Assembly (NCBI GenBank): GCA_002421645.1
Contig: DIST01000049.1
Span: 4,029-12,643 of the forward strand
Source of the DNA: Flavobacterium sp. UBA6203
Lineage (GTDB): Bacteria > Bacteroidota > Bacteroidia > Flavobacteriales > Flavobacteriaceae
Direction: 5' to 3'
DNA length: 8,615 bases
The notes beneath the pieces are model-generated. The model saw nothing but the letters and a program-made list of their open reading frames with translations. It was not told the DNA's origin and ran no database searches. Position 1 is the first letter of the stretch. The number at the start of each line of letters is the position of its first letter. The position numbers and the translations under genes were made by a program. This document shows positions 1 to 7,244 of this stretch, in pieces.

Positions 1-4
1 TTTA

Positions 5-1393
5 CTATTTCACTTTAACTATTTGTGCCATTAATTCGGCTTCTGAAACTAATTTACCATTTGCATAAGCATACGCTTGCATATGACAAATACCTCTTCT
101 GATTGGTGATAACAAATCACACTTAAAGAATAAGGTATCGCCTGGTAATACTTTATTTTTAAACTTAACATTATCAATTTTCATGAAATAAGTCAAGTAA
201 TTTTCTGGATCTGGAACTGAGCTCAAAATTAGAATTCCTCCAGTTTGAGCCATTGCTTCAATTTGTAATACTCCTGGCATAACAGGTGCTCCTGGAAAAT
301 GTCCTACAAAGAAATCTTCATTCATAGTCACATTTTTTAATCCTACTACATGAGTATCAGTCAATTCTAAAATTTTATCAACCAATAAAAATGGTGGACG
401 ATGAGGCAGTAAATTCATGATTCCATGAATATCCAATACAGGCTCTTTATTAATATCATATTGAGGAACGTTATTACGTTCTTCCATCTTAATAATTTTA
501 GCCATTTTTTTAGCAAACTGGGTGTTTACATAATGGCCAGGTTTGTTTGCAATTACTTTTCCTTGAATACGAGTTCCGATTAATGATAAATCTCCTACAA
601 CATCTAACAACTTATGACGAGCAGCCTCATTTGGGAAATGCAACGTTAAGTTATCTAAAATTCCATTTGGTTTAACAGAAATAGTTTCTTTATTAAAGGC
701 TTTTTTCAAATTTTCCATTGTTTCTGTAGAAATCTCTTTGTCCACATAAACAATAGCATTATTCAAATCGCCACCTTTAATCAAACCATTATTAAGCAAA
801 GCTTCCAATTCATGAAGGAAACTAAATGTTCTACAATCAGCAATTTCTGTTTTAAAATCTTTAATTCCTTTCATATTTGCATTTTGAGTACCTAATACCT
901 TAGTACCAAAATCAACCATTGCTGTAACACAATATTCTTCTGAAGGAATAACCGTAATTTCGCTTCCTGTAGCTTCGTCTAAGTAAGAAATAACTTCCTT
1001 AACTACATATACTTTTCTGTCCGCATCTTGATCAACTATACCTGCTTTTTCAATAGCTTCAACAAAATATTTAGAAGAACCATCCATAATAGGAAGTTCT
1101 GAAGCATTTAATTCAATAATAATATTATCCAAATCACAACCTACGATAGCAGCCAAAACATGTTCTGGTGTTTGAATCATAACGCCTCTTTTTTCAAGAT
1201 TTGTTCCACGTTGTGTATTAACTACATAATTTGCATCTGCTTCGATGATAGGTTGACCTTCTAAATCAACTCTAACAAAGGTAAAACCATTATTAACTGG
1301 TGCAGGTTTTAATGTCATAGTAACTTCTTGCCCAGTATGAAGTCCAACACCTTTTAGGGAAATTTCGTTAGCGATGGTTTTTTGTTTAACCAT
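5..1393 (-). CDS. lpxC/fabZ: Bifunctional UDP-3-O-acyl-N-acetylglucosamine deacetylase / 3-hydroxyacyl-ACP dehydratase (LpxC-FabZ fusion)
   Basis: A cytoplasmic enzyme of 462 residues joining two activities. Residues 1 to about 305 are LpxC, the zinc deacetylase that commits UDP-3-O-acyl-GlcNAc to lipid A. The expected zinc ligands are visible: H78 in the TPEH motif, then H260 and D264 in the HKLLDVVGD motif. E77 is the likely general base and H287 (KPGHY) the second catalytic histidine. Residues of about 315-462 are FabZ, the hot-dog-fold dehydratase of fatty acid elongation, with LLPHRPPFLLVD at 329-339, catalytic H365 (GHFPG) and E379 (QIEAMAQ). The fusion is known and typical of Bacteroidota. 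Both enzymes draw on the 3-hydroxyacyl-ACP pool, so fusing them may balance lipid A against phospholipid; that is inference. It follows lpxD by 21 bp and is probably cotranscribed with it. The stop TAG lies at the left edge; lpxA would be expected next, outside the window. Confidence 0.97.
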   Translation of the reverse strand: MVKQKTIANEISLKGVGLHTGQEVTMTLKPAPVNNGFTFVRVDLEGQPIIEADANYVVNTQRGTNLEKRGVMIQTPEHVLAAIVGCDLDNIIIELNASELPIMDGSSKYFVEAIEKAGIVDQDADRKVYVVKEVISYLDEATGSEITVIPSEEYCVTAMVDFGTKVLGTQNANMKGIKDFKTEIADCRTFSFLHELEALLNNGLIKGGDLNNAIVYVDKEISTETMENLKKAFNKETISVKPNGILDNLTLHFPNEAARHKLLDVVGDLSLIGTRIQGKVIANKPGHYVNTQFAKKMAKIIKMEERNNVPQYDINKEPVLDIHGIMNLLPHRPPFLLVDKILELTDTHVVGLKNVTMNEDFFVGHFPGAPVMPGVLQIEAMAQTGGILILSSVPDPENYLTYFMKIDNVKFKNKVLPGDTLFFKCDLLSPIRRGICHMQAYAYANGKLVSEAELMAQIVKVK

Positions 1394-1414
1394 GATTTTA
1401 ATATTTATTATGAA

Positions 1415-2428
1415 TTATTGTTTTTTTAAATTTTCGATATCAGCTACAATTTTTGGTAAATTTCTAAAATGAACGAAAGACTTAGCATAATCGCCATAAT
1501 TGAACGCTGGACTTCCTTGTACTACTTCTCCATCACCTAAACTTTTACCAATACCTGATTGCGCTTGAATTTTAACATTATTACCAATAGTAATATGACC
1601 TACAATTCCTACTTGACCACCAATCATACAGTTTTTACCTATTTTAGTAGAACCTGCAATTCCGGTTTGTGAAGCAATTACAGTATTTTCGCCAATTTCA
1701 ACATTGTGAGCAACTTGAATATGATTATCAAGTTTGACTCCTTTTCTTATTATTGTTGAACCTAAAGTAGCTCTATCAATTGTAGAACAAGCTCCGATTT
1801 CTACATCATCTTCTATGATAACATTACCTATTTGTGGTACTTTTTTGTAAGTTCCGTCTTCTTGAGGTGCAAATCCAAATCCGTCAGAACCTACAATAGT
1901 TCCCGAATGAATCGTACAATTGTTACCAATTACCGTTTCTGAATAAATTCTTACTCCTGCAAAGAAAACACAACCATCACCAATAGTTACATTATCACCA
2001 ATAAAACTATTAGGATAAATTTTTACATTATTACCAATAACTACATTTTTACCAATATAGCAAAAACTACCCAGATATAAATCTGAACCATAAGTAACTC
2101 CTTCAGAAATAACAGAAGGTTGCTCAATTCCTGATTTCATCAATTTTACTTGATTGTAATACTCTAAAAGTTGAGAAAACGCTTTATATGCATCTTCAAC
2201 TTTTATAAGAGTTGTGGAAATTTCTTGCTCTGGCTCAAAAGTATTGTTAACAATTGTAACTGTTGCTTGAGTAGAATAGATATGGTTAATATATTTAGGA
2301 TTAGCAAGAAAAGTTAAAGACCCATCAGTTCCTTCTTCTATTTTTGCCAATTTATAGACTTCCGCTTCAGGATTACCAACCACTTCGCCTTGTAAGATTC
2401 CTGCTATTTGAGCTGCTGTAAACTTCAT
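1415..2428 (-). CDS. lpxD: UDP-3-O-(3-hydroxyacyl)glucosamine N-acyltransferase
   Basis: LpxD transfers a 3-hydroxyacyl chain from ACP to the 2-amino group of UDP-3-O-acylglucosamine, the step after LpxC in lipid A synthesis, in the cytoplasm. The 337 residues match the usual family length. Residues 1 to about 100 form the N-terminal uridine-binding domain with the SLTFLANPKY signature (37-46). From about 108 to 305 there is a left-handed beta-helix of hexapeptide repeats (many IGxNV/IGDN units), which in the family forms a trimer. The catalytic histidine is H241 in the QVAHNVEIG motif; H236 lies just before it. The C-terminal helix (about 311-337) is the usual ACP-binding extension. The start is fixed because an in-frame TAA touches the ATG directly upstream. 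It lies between the HD gene (77 bp upstream) and lpxC/fabZ (21 bp downstream), and a candidate promoter sits in the 77 bp gap. Confidence 0.97.
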   Translation of the reverse strand: MKFTAAQIAGILQGEVVGNPEAEVYKLAKIEEGTDGSLTFLANPKYINHIYSTQATVTIVNNTFEPEQEISTTLIKVEDAYKAFSQLLEYYNQVKLMKSGIEQPSVISEGVTYGSDLYLGSFCYIGKNVVIGNNVKIYPNSFIGDNVTIGDGCVFFAGVRIYSETVIGNNCTIHSGTIVGSDGFGFAPQEDGTYKKVPQIGNVIIEDDVEIGACSTIDRATLGSTIIRKGVKLDNHIQVAHNVEIGENTVIASQTGIAGSTKIGKNCMIGGQVGIVGHITIGNNVKIQAQSGIGKSLGDGEVVQGSPAFNYGDYAKSFVHFRNLPKIVADIENLKKQ

Positions 2429-2479
2429 TTATTTGATTTATTCGATTTAATCACACCACATGAAACCACTTCATCTTGG

Positions 2480-2487
2480 CAAAAATA
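2480..2487 (-). promoter_or_regulatory. Candidate internal -7 element (TATTTTTG) upstream of lpxD
   Basis: On the minus strand the gap between the HD gene and lpxD holds TATTTTTG, an exact match to TAnnTTTG, 51 bp before the lpxD start. No good -33 TTG is visible and the region is A+T-rich, so chance is possible. If real, lpxD and lpxC/fabZ could be expressed apart from the HD gene. Confidence 0.35.
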
Positions 2488-2505
2488 TAAAATTTAATTA
2501 AAATG

Positions 2506-3741
2506 TTAACGTTCTAACAAGACTTTTGGAAAACAAATAAAATATTTTGTAACTGGTTTTGATAAAGCTTTTAAATGCAATTGGTCAGATGCTTCTACTA
2601 CATCTTCAATTGTTTTATCTTTTTTCAAAATGCGAATCGGCTCACTTGACTTGCTATACGCTTGATTTTTTAACTTGCCTTTGAAAACAAAATAATCCGC
2701 TTCTTTATCCGAAATCCCAGCAATAAAAATGTATCTATTTTTAATAGCTAACAAATTCTCTTTGTTTGGTTTATCATCGCTCATTTGAATTTTTAGTAAA
2801 TCACGATTTAGTATCATTCGACAAAGGGATTGCAACACAAAATCATCATGAAATTGCCAAGCTTTAATCGCTCCTAAAACATCATAATCATCCAAATACG
2901 AAAACTTATCCAAGACACTTTTATCGAAATCTGCTAATGAAATTTTGTTTTGCAAGAAAAACTGCAACGGTTCACTACAAGGTAAAACCATTCCTTTTTG
3001 AGTTAATTCTTTGGCACGTTTTAAAATTTTGGTCAAGATTAATTCCGCAACAACGCTAGTTTTATGCAAATACGCTTGCCAATACATCAATCTTCGGGCA
3101 ACCAAAAACTTTTCTACTGAGTAAATTCCTTTTTCTTCAATAACCAAATAATCATCTTGCACATTCATCATTTGGATTAAACGCTCACTGTTAATATTTC
3201 CTTCAGCTACACCGCTGTAAAAACTATCGCGTTTTAGATAATCCATTCGGTCCATATCCAACTGACTTGAAATCAATTGCAACATGAATTTTCTGTGATA
3301 TTCGCCTTTAAAAACTTGGATTGCCAAAGCTAATTTTCCATCAAATTCTTTATTCAATTGCTCCATGAACAACAACGATAATTCTTCATGATGCACTTCT
3401 TCCACAATACTGTGTTCCATAGCGTGGCTGTAGGGTCCGTGACCTATATCGTGCAACAAAATCGCAATATACAAAGCATTTTCTTCTTCTTCCGAAATAG
3501 AAACACCTTTAAAACGCAAGGTTTGAACCGCTTTTTGCATAATGTGCATACAACCTAACGCATGATGAAAACGCGTGTGATGCGCTCCTGGATAAACCAA
3601 ATACGACATTCCCATTTGGGAAATTCTTCGTAAACGCTGAAAGTAAGGATGCTGAATTAAATCATAAATTAAACTATTGGGAATGGTAATAAAACCATAA
3701 ATAGGATCGTTAAATATTTTGAGTTTGTTGGTTTGGCTCAC
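2506..3741 (-). CDS. HD-domain phosphohydrolase (COG1078, dNTPase-like)
   Basis: A 411-residue HD-superfamily metal-dependent phosphohydrolase resembling the SAMHD1/EF1143 dNTP triphosphohydrolase group. Visible metal-binding motifs are H60 (TRFHHALG), H97-D98 (LLHDIGHGPYSHAMEH, 96-110) and D164 in LDMDRMDYLKRD, where D172 matches a conserved active-site aspartate of SAMHD1. Residues of about 35-175 are the HD core; the rest is a helical C-terminal region of unassigned role. The substrate cannot be read from the sequence; dNTPs are the family-based guess. The start is GTG: an in-frame stop lies four codons upstream with no ATG between, and the next ATG would cut into the conserved core. It heads the lpxD-lpxC/fabZ unit and has a consensus -7 element just upstream. 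I recall this gene next to lpxD in other flavobacteria, but a functional link to lipid A is unproven. Confidence 0.9.
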   Translation of the reverse strand: MSQTNKLKIFNDPIYGFITIPNSLIYDLIQHPYFQRLRRISQMGMSYLVYPGAHHTRFHHALGCMHIMQKAVQTLRFKGVSISEEEENALYIAILLHDIGHGPYSHAMEHSIVEEVHHEELSLLFMEQLNKEFDGKLALAIQVFKGEYHRKFMLQLISSQLDMDRMDYLKRDSFYSGVAEGNINSERLIQMMNVQDDYLVIEEKGIYSVEKFLVARRLMYWQAYLHKTSVVAELILTKILKRAKELTQKGMVLPCSEPLQFFLQNKISLADFDKSVLDKFSYLDDYDVLGAIKAWQFHDDFVLQSLCRMILNRDLLKIQMSDDKPNKENLLAIKNRYIFIAGISDKEADYFVFKGKLKNQAYSKSSEPIRILKKDKTIEDVVEASDQLHLKALSKPVTKYFICFPKVLLER

Positions 3742-3760
3742 AATTTGATAATTTTAGTAA

Positions 3761-3768
3761 CAAATATA
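3761..3768 (-). promoter_or_regulatory. Bacteroidota -7 element (TATATTTG) of the HD-lpxD-lpxC/fabZ unit
   Basis: Read on the minus strand, TATATTTG fits the Bacteroidota consensus TAnnTTTG exactly. It lies 19 bp upstream of the GTG start of the HD gene, giving a leader of about 15 bases. No clean TTG box is seen at the expected -33 distance; TTTTG at 3778-3782 is too close. This probably drives the whole leftward unit. Confidence 0.5.
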
Positions 3769-3847
3769 GCGTTTTCACAAAATGAAATCGTTAAAAAGTA
3801 TTGAAAATTTTATACAATATTTAATACAAACCTCGTTTAATATATAG

Positions 3848-3855
3848 TAACTTGC
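3848..3855 (+). promoter_or_regulatory. Weak candidate -7 element (TAACTTGC) for porX
   Basis: TAACTTGCAC, 16 bp before the porX ATG, looks like the common flavobacterial TAACTTTGCAC with one T missing. No TTG sits at the -33 distance. The position suits a short leader, but the match is imperfect. Confidence 0.3.
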
Positions 3856-3871
3856 ACACAAATTAAGAAAT

Positions 3872-5425
3872 ATGAGTCAGATAAAAATACTTTGGGTTGA
3901 CGATGAAATTGATTTATTAAAACCCCATATCTTGTTTTTAGAAAAGAAAAATTATCACGTAACCACTTGCAATAACGGACAAGACGCTATCGATTTGTTC
4001 GAAGAAAATAACTTCGACATTGTTTTCTTAGATGAAAATATGCCAGGATTAAGTGGTTTAGAAACTTTATCTGAATTGAAAGAAAAGAAATCTTCGGTTC
4101 CGGTGATTATGATTACCAAAAGTGAAGAAGAATATATCATGGAAGAAGCTATCGGTTCTAAAATTGCCGATTATTTGATAAAACCTGTGAATCCAAATCA
4201 GATTTTATTGAGTTTGAAGAAGAATTTAGACCATTCGCGATTGATTTCCGAAAAAACAACTTTGGATTACCAAAAAGAATTCAGAAAAATTGCGATGGAT
4301 ATGGCAATGGTTCGTACCTATGAAGATTGGGTAGAATTGTACAAAAAACTATTGTTTTGGGAATTAGAGTTGGAAAACATCGAAGACCAAAGCATGGTAG
4401 AAATTTTAGAAAGTCAAAAAACCGAAGCAAATGTACAATTTGGGAAATTCATCGAGCGTAATTATGAAGATTGGTTCCAACCAAAAGCAGATAAACCAGT
4501 ACTTTCTCATGAAATTTTTGGTGAATTAGTCGCTCCTGAAATCCGTAAGAAAGACAAACCCATTTTATTCGTTGTCATTGATAATTTACGTTACGACCAA
4601 TGGAAAGCGTTTGAAAGCGTGGTAAACAATCACTACAAATTAGAAAAAGAAGTAAGCTACTTCTCTATTCTACCAACGGCAACGCAATATGCTCGTAATG
4701 CTATTTTCTCAGGATTAACTCCTTTAGACATGGAAAAGAAATTTCCGCAATATTGGAAAAATGATCCTGATGAAGGTGGTAAAAACCTCTATGAAGGCGA
4801 ATTTTTAACTGAGCAATTAAAACGTTTGGGATTAAACATCAAGCAAGAATATTATAAGATTACCAATTTTGCTTCGGGAAAAAAATTAGCTGATAACTTC
4901 AAATCCTTAAAAAACAACGATTTAACTACAATAGTTTATAATTTCGTAGATATGTTATCGCACGCTAAAACCGAAATGGATGTAGTGAAAGAATTAGCTT
5001 CAAATGATAAAGCGTATCGTTCTTTAACGGCAAGTTGGTTCAAGAATTCTCCGCTTTTAGACATGATACAACAAGCACAACAACTTGGTTTTAAATTAAT
5101 TATAACTACTGACCACGGAACGATTAATTGTAAAAATCCGTCGAAAGTTATTGGTGATAAAAACACGAGTTTGAATCTTCGCTACAAAACCGGAAGAAGC
5201 TTAACTTATGAAGACAAAGACGTTTATGCAGTTAAAGATCCTAAAAAAATTGGATTACCAACATTAAACATGACTAGCTCTTTCATTTTTGCAAAAAACG
5301 ATTTATTTTTGGCTTACGTAAATAACTACAATCATTATGTAAGTTATTACCGAAACACCTATCAACACGGAGGAATTTCGTTAGAAGAAATGGTGATTCC
5401 ATTCTTAGTTTTAGAACCGCGTTAA
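3872..5425 (+). CDS. porX: PorX-type response regulator: receiver domain plus PglZ/alkaline phosphatase-like domain
   Basis: PorX is the response regulator paired with the histidine kinase PorY that controls type IX secretion genes in Bacteroidota such as Porphyromonas and Flavobacterium. The 517 residues match the family length. Residues 4-120 are a receiver domain: acid pocket D10 and D11, phosphoacceptor D54 (FLDENMPG), T82 and K104 (LIKP). A helical linker of about 125-215 follows. Residues of about 228-517 are a PglZ domain of the alkaline phosphatase superfamily, with probable metal ligands D237 (VVIDNLR), T269 or T271 (LPTATQ), D360 and H364 (NFVDMLSH), D414-H415 (TTDHG) and H499 (QHGG). 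There is no DNA-binding domain, so gene control must be indirect; in P. gingivalis it acts with the sigma factor SigP, and phosphodiesterase activity on oligonucleotides has been reported. All key residues appear intact. It is divergent from the HD gene across 130 bp, with tsaE 48 bp downstream. No kinase gene is in the window. Confidence 0.95.
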   Translation: MSQIKILWVDDEIDLLKPHILFLEKKNYHVTTCNNGQDAIDLFEENNFDIVFLDENMPGLSGLETLSELKEKKSSVPVIMITKSEEEYIMEEAIGSKIADYLIKPVNPNQILLSLKKNLDHSRLISEKTTLDYQKEFRKIAMDMAMVRTYEDWVELYKKLLFWELELENIEDQSMVEILESQKTEANVQFGKFIERNYEDWFQPKADKPVLSHEIFGELVAPEIRKKDKPILFVVIDNLRYDQWKAFESVVNNHYKLEKEVSYFSILPTATQYARNAIFSGLTPLDMEKKFPQYWKNDPDEGGKNLYEGEFLTEQLKRLGLNIKQEYYKITNFASGKKLADNFKSLKNNDLTTIVYNFVDMLSHAKTEMDVVKELASNDKAYRSLTASWFKNSPLLDMIQQAQQLGFKLIITTDHGTINCKNPSKVIGDKNTSLNLRYKTGRSLTYEDKDVYAVKDPKKIGLPTLNMTSSFIFAKNDLFLAYVNNYNHYVSYYRNTYQHGGISLEEMVIPFLVLEPR

Positions 5426-5433
5426 GAGTTTTC

Positions 5434-5467
5434 AGTGTTCAGTTATAAGTGTTCAGTAAAGTTATAA
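5434..5467 (+). repeat. Short direct repeats in the porX-tsaE spacer
   Basis: AGTGTTCAGT occurs at 5434-5443 and again at 5448-5457, a 14-base period. AGTTATAA occurs at 5441-5448 and 5460-5467, interleaved with it. The pattern fills most of the 48 bp gap between porX and tsaE. It resembles the CAGT-rich short repeats I recall in intergenic regions of flavobacteria. No function can be assigned. Confidence 0.75.
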
Positions 5468-5473
5468 ATAAGT

Positions 5474-5887
5474 ATGACGATAATTTTTTCATTAGACGAA
5501 ATCACAAACGTTGCCAAACAAATATTAGCCACGCCTTCATTAAAAAAAGTAATTACATTTCATGCGCAAATGGGTGCCGGAAAAACGACTTTAATTAAAG
5601 AATTGGTAAAAGAATTAGGTGTAAAAGATAATTCAAGTAGCCCAACATTTTCTTTAGTAAACGAATACAAAACTTTTGAAGGCGAAACGGTGTATCACTT
5701 TGATTTATATCGTTTAAATTCAGAAGAAGAAGGTTATGATATGGGATTAGACGAATATTTCTATTCTGACAATTGGTGCTTTATCGAATGGCCAGAAAAA
5801 ACGCCAAACTTAATCCCAATAGACCATGCGAGTATTTCTATAAAAATTTTACCAAATGGTAATCGTGAATTAACGCTCAAAAATTAA
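5474..5887 (+). CDS. tsaE: tRNA t6A37 threonylcarbamoyladenosine biosynthesis ATPase TsaE
   Basis: TsaE is the small cytoplasmic ATPase that works with TsaB and TsaD to add threonylcarbamoyl to A37 of tRNAs reading ANN codons. The 137 residues are close to the usual 135-160. Visible are the Walker A motif AQMGAGKTT (31-39; Ala replaces the first Gly, which the A/G-x4-GKS/T pattern allows), the SPTF switch motif (56-59), HFDLYR (75-80) with D77 as the likely Walker B acid, and the IEWPE motif (104-108) with the conserved tryptophan W106. It lies 48 bp after porX, probably in the same transcript, and ends just before a strong terminator. The tRNA-Val in this window reads GUN codons and is therefore not an expected t6A substrate. 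Confidence 0.95.
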   Translation: MTIIFSLDEITNVAKQILATPSLKKVITFHAQMGAGKTTLIKELVKELGVKDNSSSPTFSLVNEYKTFEGETVYHFDLYRLNSEEEGYDMGLDEYFYSDNWCFIEWPEKTPNLIPIDHASISIKILPNGNRELTLKN

Positions 5888-5893
5888 ATACAT

Positions 5894-5929
5894 AAGAGAA
5901 TAGAAAATCAACTTCTATTCTCTTTTTTT
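5894..5929 (+). terminator. Intrinsic terminator after tsaE
   Basis: A perfect 12-bp stem (AAGAGAATAGAA at 5894-5905 with TTCTATTCTCTT at 5913-5924) closes a 7-base loop and runs into a T tract. It lies 6 bp after the tsaE stop and ends the porX-tsaE unit. Confidence 0.9.
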
Positions 5930-5961
5930 ATAAATCTATTTCCCAAGTCTAAAATAATTCC

Positions 5962-5969
5962 TAATTTAG
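5962..5969 (+). promoter_or_regulatory. Weak candidate -7 element (TAATTTAG) for the alanine dehydrogenase-like gene
   Basis: TAATTTAG, 19 bp before the ATG, differs from TAnnTTTG at one fixed base. The strong terminator after tsaE implies that a promoter should exist between about 5930 and 5988, and this is the best match I see. There is no clear -33 TTG. Confidence 0.3.
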
Positions 5970-5988
5970 AACCTCAAAATCAAAAGTA

Positions 5989-7185
5989 ATGTCGATATAC
6001 ACTCCTTTTTCTGCTTCGCAATTGCTTCCACAAGAAGAAAAACTTGAAGTAGCGCGTCATAAAAGCGAATTATTCATAGGAATTCCAAAAGAAACATCCT
6101 ATCAAGAAAGAAGAATTTGCTTAACGCCAGATGCGGTTTCTTCATTGGTTTCGCATGGACATCGCGTAATGTTAGAATCAGGAGCTGGAGAAACTTCAAG
6201 TTATACCGACAAAGAATACAGCGATGCGGGTGCAGAAATCACGCAAGACACCAAAAAAGTCTTGGGTTGCCCCATGATTTTAAAAGTAGAACCACCTACT
6301 CTAGCCGAAATTGAAATAATGAATCCGCAAACGATTGTGATTTCAGCTATTCAATTAAAAACTCAGAAAAAAGAATTCTTTGAAGCTTTAGCTAGTAAAA
6401 GAATTACAGCTTTAGCATTTGAATTTATAAAAGATGAAGATGGTTCGTATCCAGCTGTAAAATCGTTATCTGAAATTGCAGGAACGGCTTCTGTTTTAAT
6501 AGCCTCTGAATTAATGATTGGTGAAAATATTGGAAAAGGGTTACTTTTCGGAAATATTACTGGTGTTCCTCCTACTAAAGTTGTAATCATTGGTGCTGGA
6601 ACTGTGGCAGAATACGCTGCCAGAACTGCTTTAGGATTAGGAGCTCATGTAAAAGTTTTTGATAATTCGATTACCAAATTACGTCGTCTGCAAAACACTT
6701 TAAATCAAAGAATTTTCACTTCAACCATTCAAGAAAAATCACTTTTAAAAGCACTAAGACGATGTGATGTTGCTATTGGCGCCATGAAAGGAAAAAATAG
6801 AGCTCCAGTTGTGGTTACCGAAACCATGGTCGAACACATGAAAAAAGGAGCTGTAATTGTAGATGTGAGTATTGATACGGGTGGTTGTTTTGAAACTTCA
6901 GAAGTGACGACTCATGAAAAACCAACTTTTATTAAAAACGGAGTAATTCACTATTGTGTTCCTAATATTCCTTCACGTTATTCTAAAACGGCTTCGATGT
7001 CGATTAGTAATATTATTTCTCCTTTCTTATTACATATTGCAGATGATGGCGGAATTGAAAGCGCTATCCGCTGCAATAGAGGTTTGAAAAACGGAATTTA
7101 CAGCTATCACGGCTTACTTACCAATAAAGCGATTGCGGATTGGTTTAATTTAGAATATCGTGATATCAATTTGATTGTTTTTTAA
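5989..7185 (+). CDS. ald: Alanine dehydrogenase-like protein (AlaDH / transhydrogenase-alpha family)
   Basis: A 398-residue cytoplasmic NAD(P)-dependent oxidoreductase of the AlaDH/PNT family; alanine dehydrogenase converts L-alanine to pyruvate and ammonia. Residues of about 28-165 form the N-terminal AlaDH/PNT domain, starting GIPKET (31-36). The pyruvate-binding arginine is likely R41 or R42 (QERRICLTP) and the lysine K99 (LKVEPP). A Rossmann domain follows (about 190-330): GAGTVAEYAA at 202-211, with Ala where the third Gly usually stands, and the conserved aspartate D296 in VSIDTGGCFE. The catalytic histidine of characterised AlaDH (H96 in the M. tuberculosis enzyme) appears replaced by glutamine Q122 in SAIQLKTQ, so activity on alanine is not certain. 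About 28 N-terminal residues extend beyond classical AlaDH, as I recall for flavobacterial homologues, which supports this start. It stands alone between the tsaE terminator and the DUF4258-type gene. Confidence 0.85.
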   Translation: MSIYTPFSASQLLPQEEKLEVARHKSELFIGIPKETSYQERRICLTPDAVSSLVSHGHRVMLESGAGETSSYTDKEYSDAGAEITQDTKKVLGCPMILKVEPPTLAEIEIMNPQTIVISAIQLKTQKKEFFEALASKRITALAFEFIKDEDGSYPAVKSLSEIAGTASVLIASELMIGENIGKGLLFGNITGVPPTKVVIIGAGTVAEYAARTALGLGAHVKVFDNSITKLRRLQNTLNQRIFTSTIQEKSLLKALRRCDVAIGAMKGKNRAPVVVTETMVEHMKKGAVIVDVSIDTGGCFETSEVTTHEKPTFIKNGVIHYCVPNIPSRYSKTASMSISNIISPFLLHIADDGGIESAIRCNRGLKNGIYSYHGLLTNKAIADWFNLEYRDINLIVF

Positions 7186-7220
7186 AGTTAAAATCTAAGA
7201 GCTATGTGTGTAATTTAAAC

Positions 7221-7228
7221 TAAATTTG
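7221..7228 (+). promoter_or_regulatory. Bacteroidota -7 element (TAAATTTG) for the DUF4258-type gene
   Basis: TAAATTTG followed by CAC fits TAnnTTTG exactly and lies 16 bp before the ATG, giving a very short leader of about 10 bases. The -33 region has no clear TTG. It suggests separate transcription from the upstream dehydrogenase gene, although readthrough is possible because no terminator lies between them. Confidence 0.5.
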
Positions 7229-7244
7229 CACAAAATTATAATTT

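Noticed and set aside
2454..2476. Inverted repeat ATGAA/TTCAT upstream of lpxD as an operator or attenuator
   Set aside because: Only five base pairs with a five-base loop; expected by chance in such A+T-rich DNA.
3742..3871. A riboswitch or small RNA in the divergent gap before porX
   Set aside because: The 130 bp are A+T-rich with no stable hairpin or known conserved core; only promoter-like elements can be supported.
3955..4140. Minus-strand open frame inside the receiver domain of porX
   Set aside because: Antisense shadow of a conserved domain; the product resembles no protein I know.
4936..5166. Minus-strand open frame inside the PglZ domain of porX
   Set aside because: Antisense to catalytic motifs of the real gene, with no start signal of its own.
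6117..6590. Short open frames on both strands inside the alanine dehydrogenase-like gene
   Set aside because: They overlap conserved coding sequence of the real gene and their products look like frame shadows.
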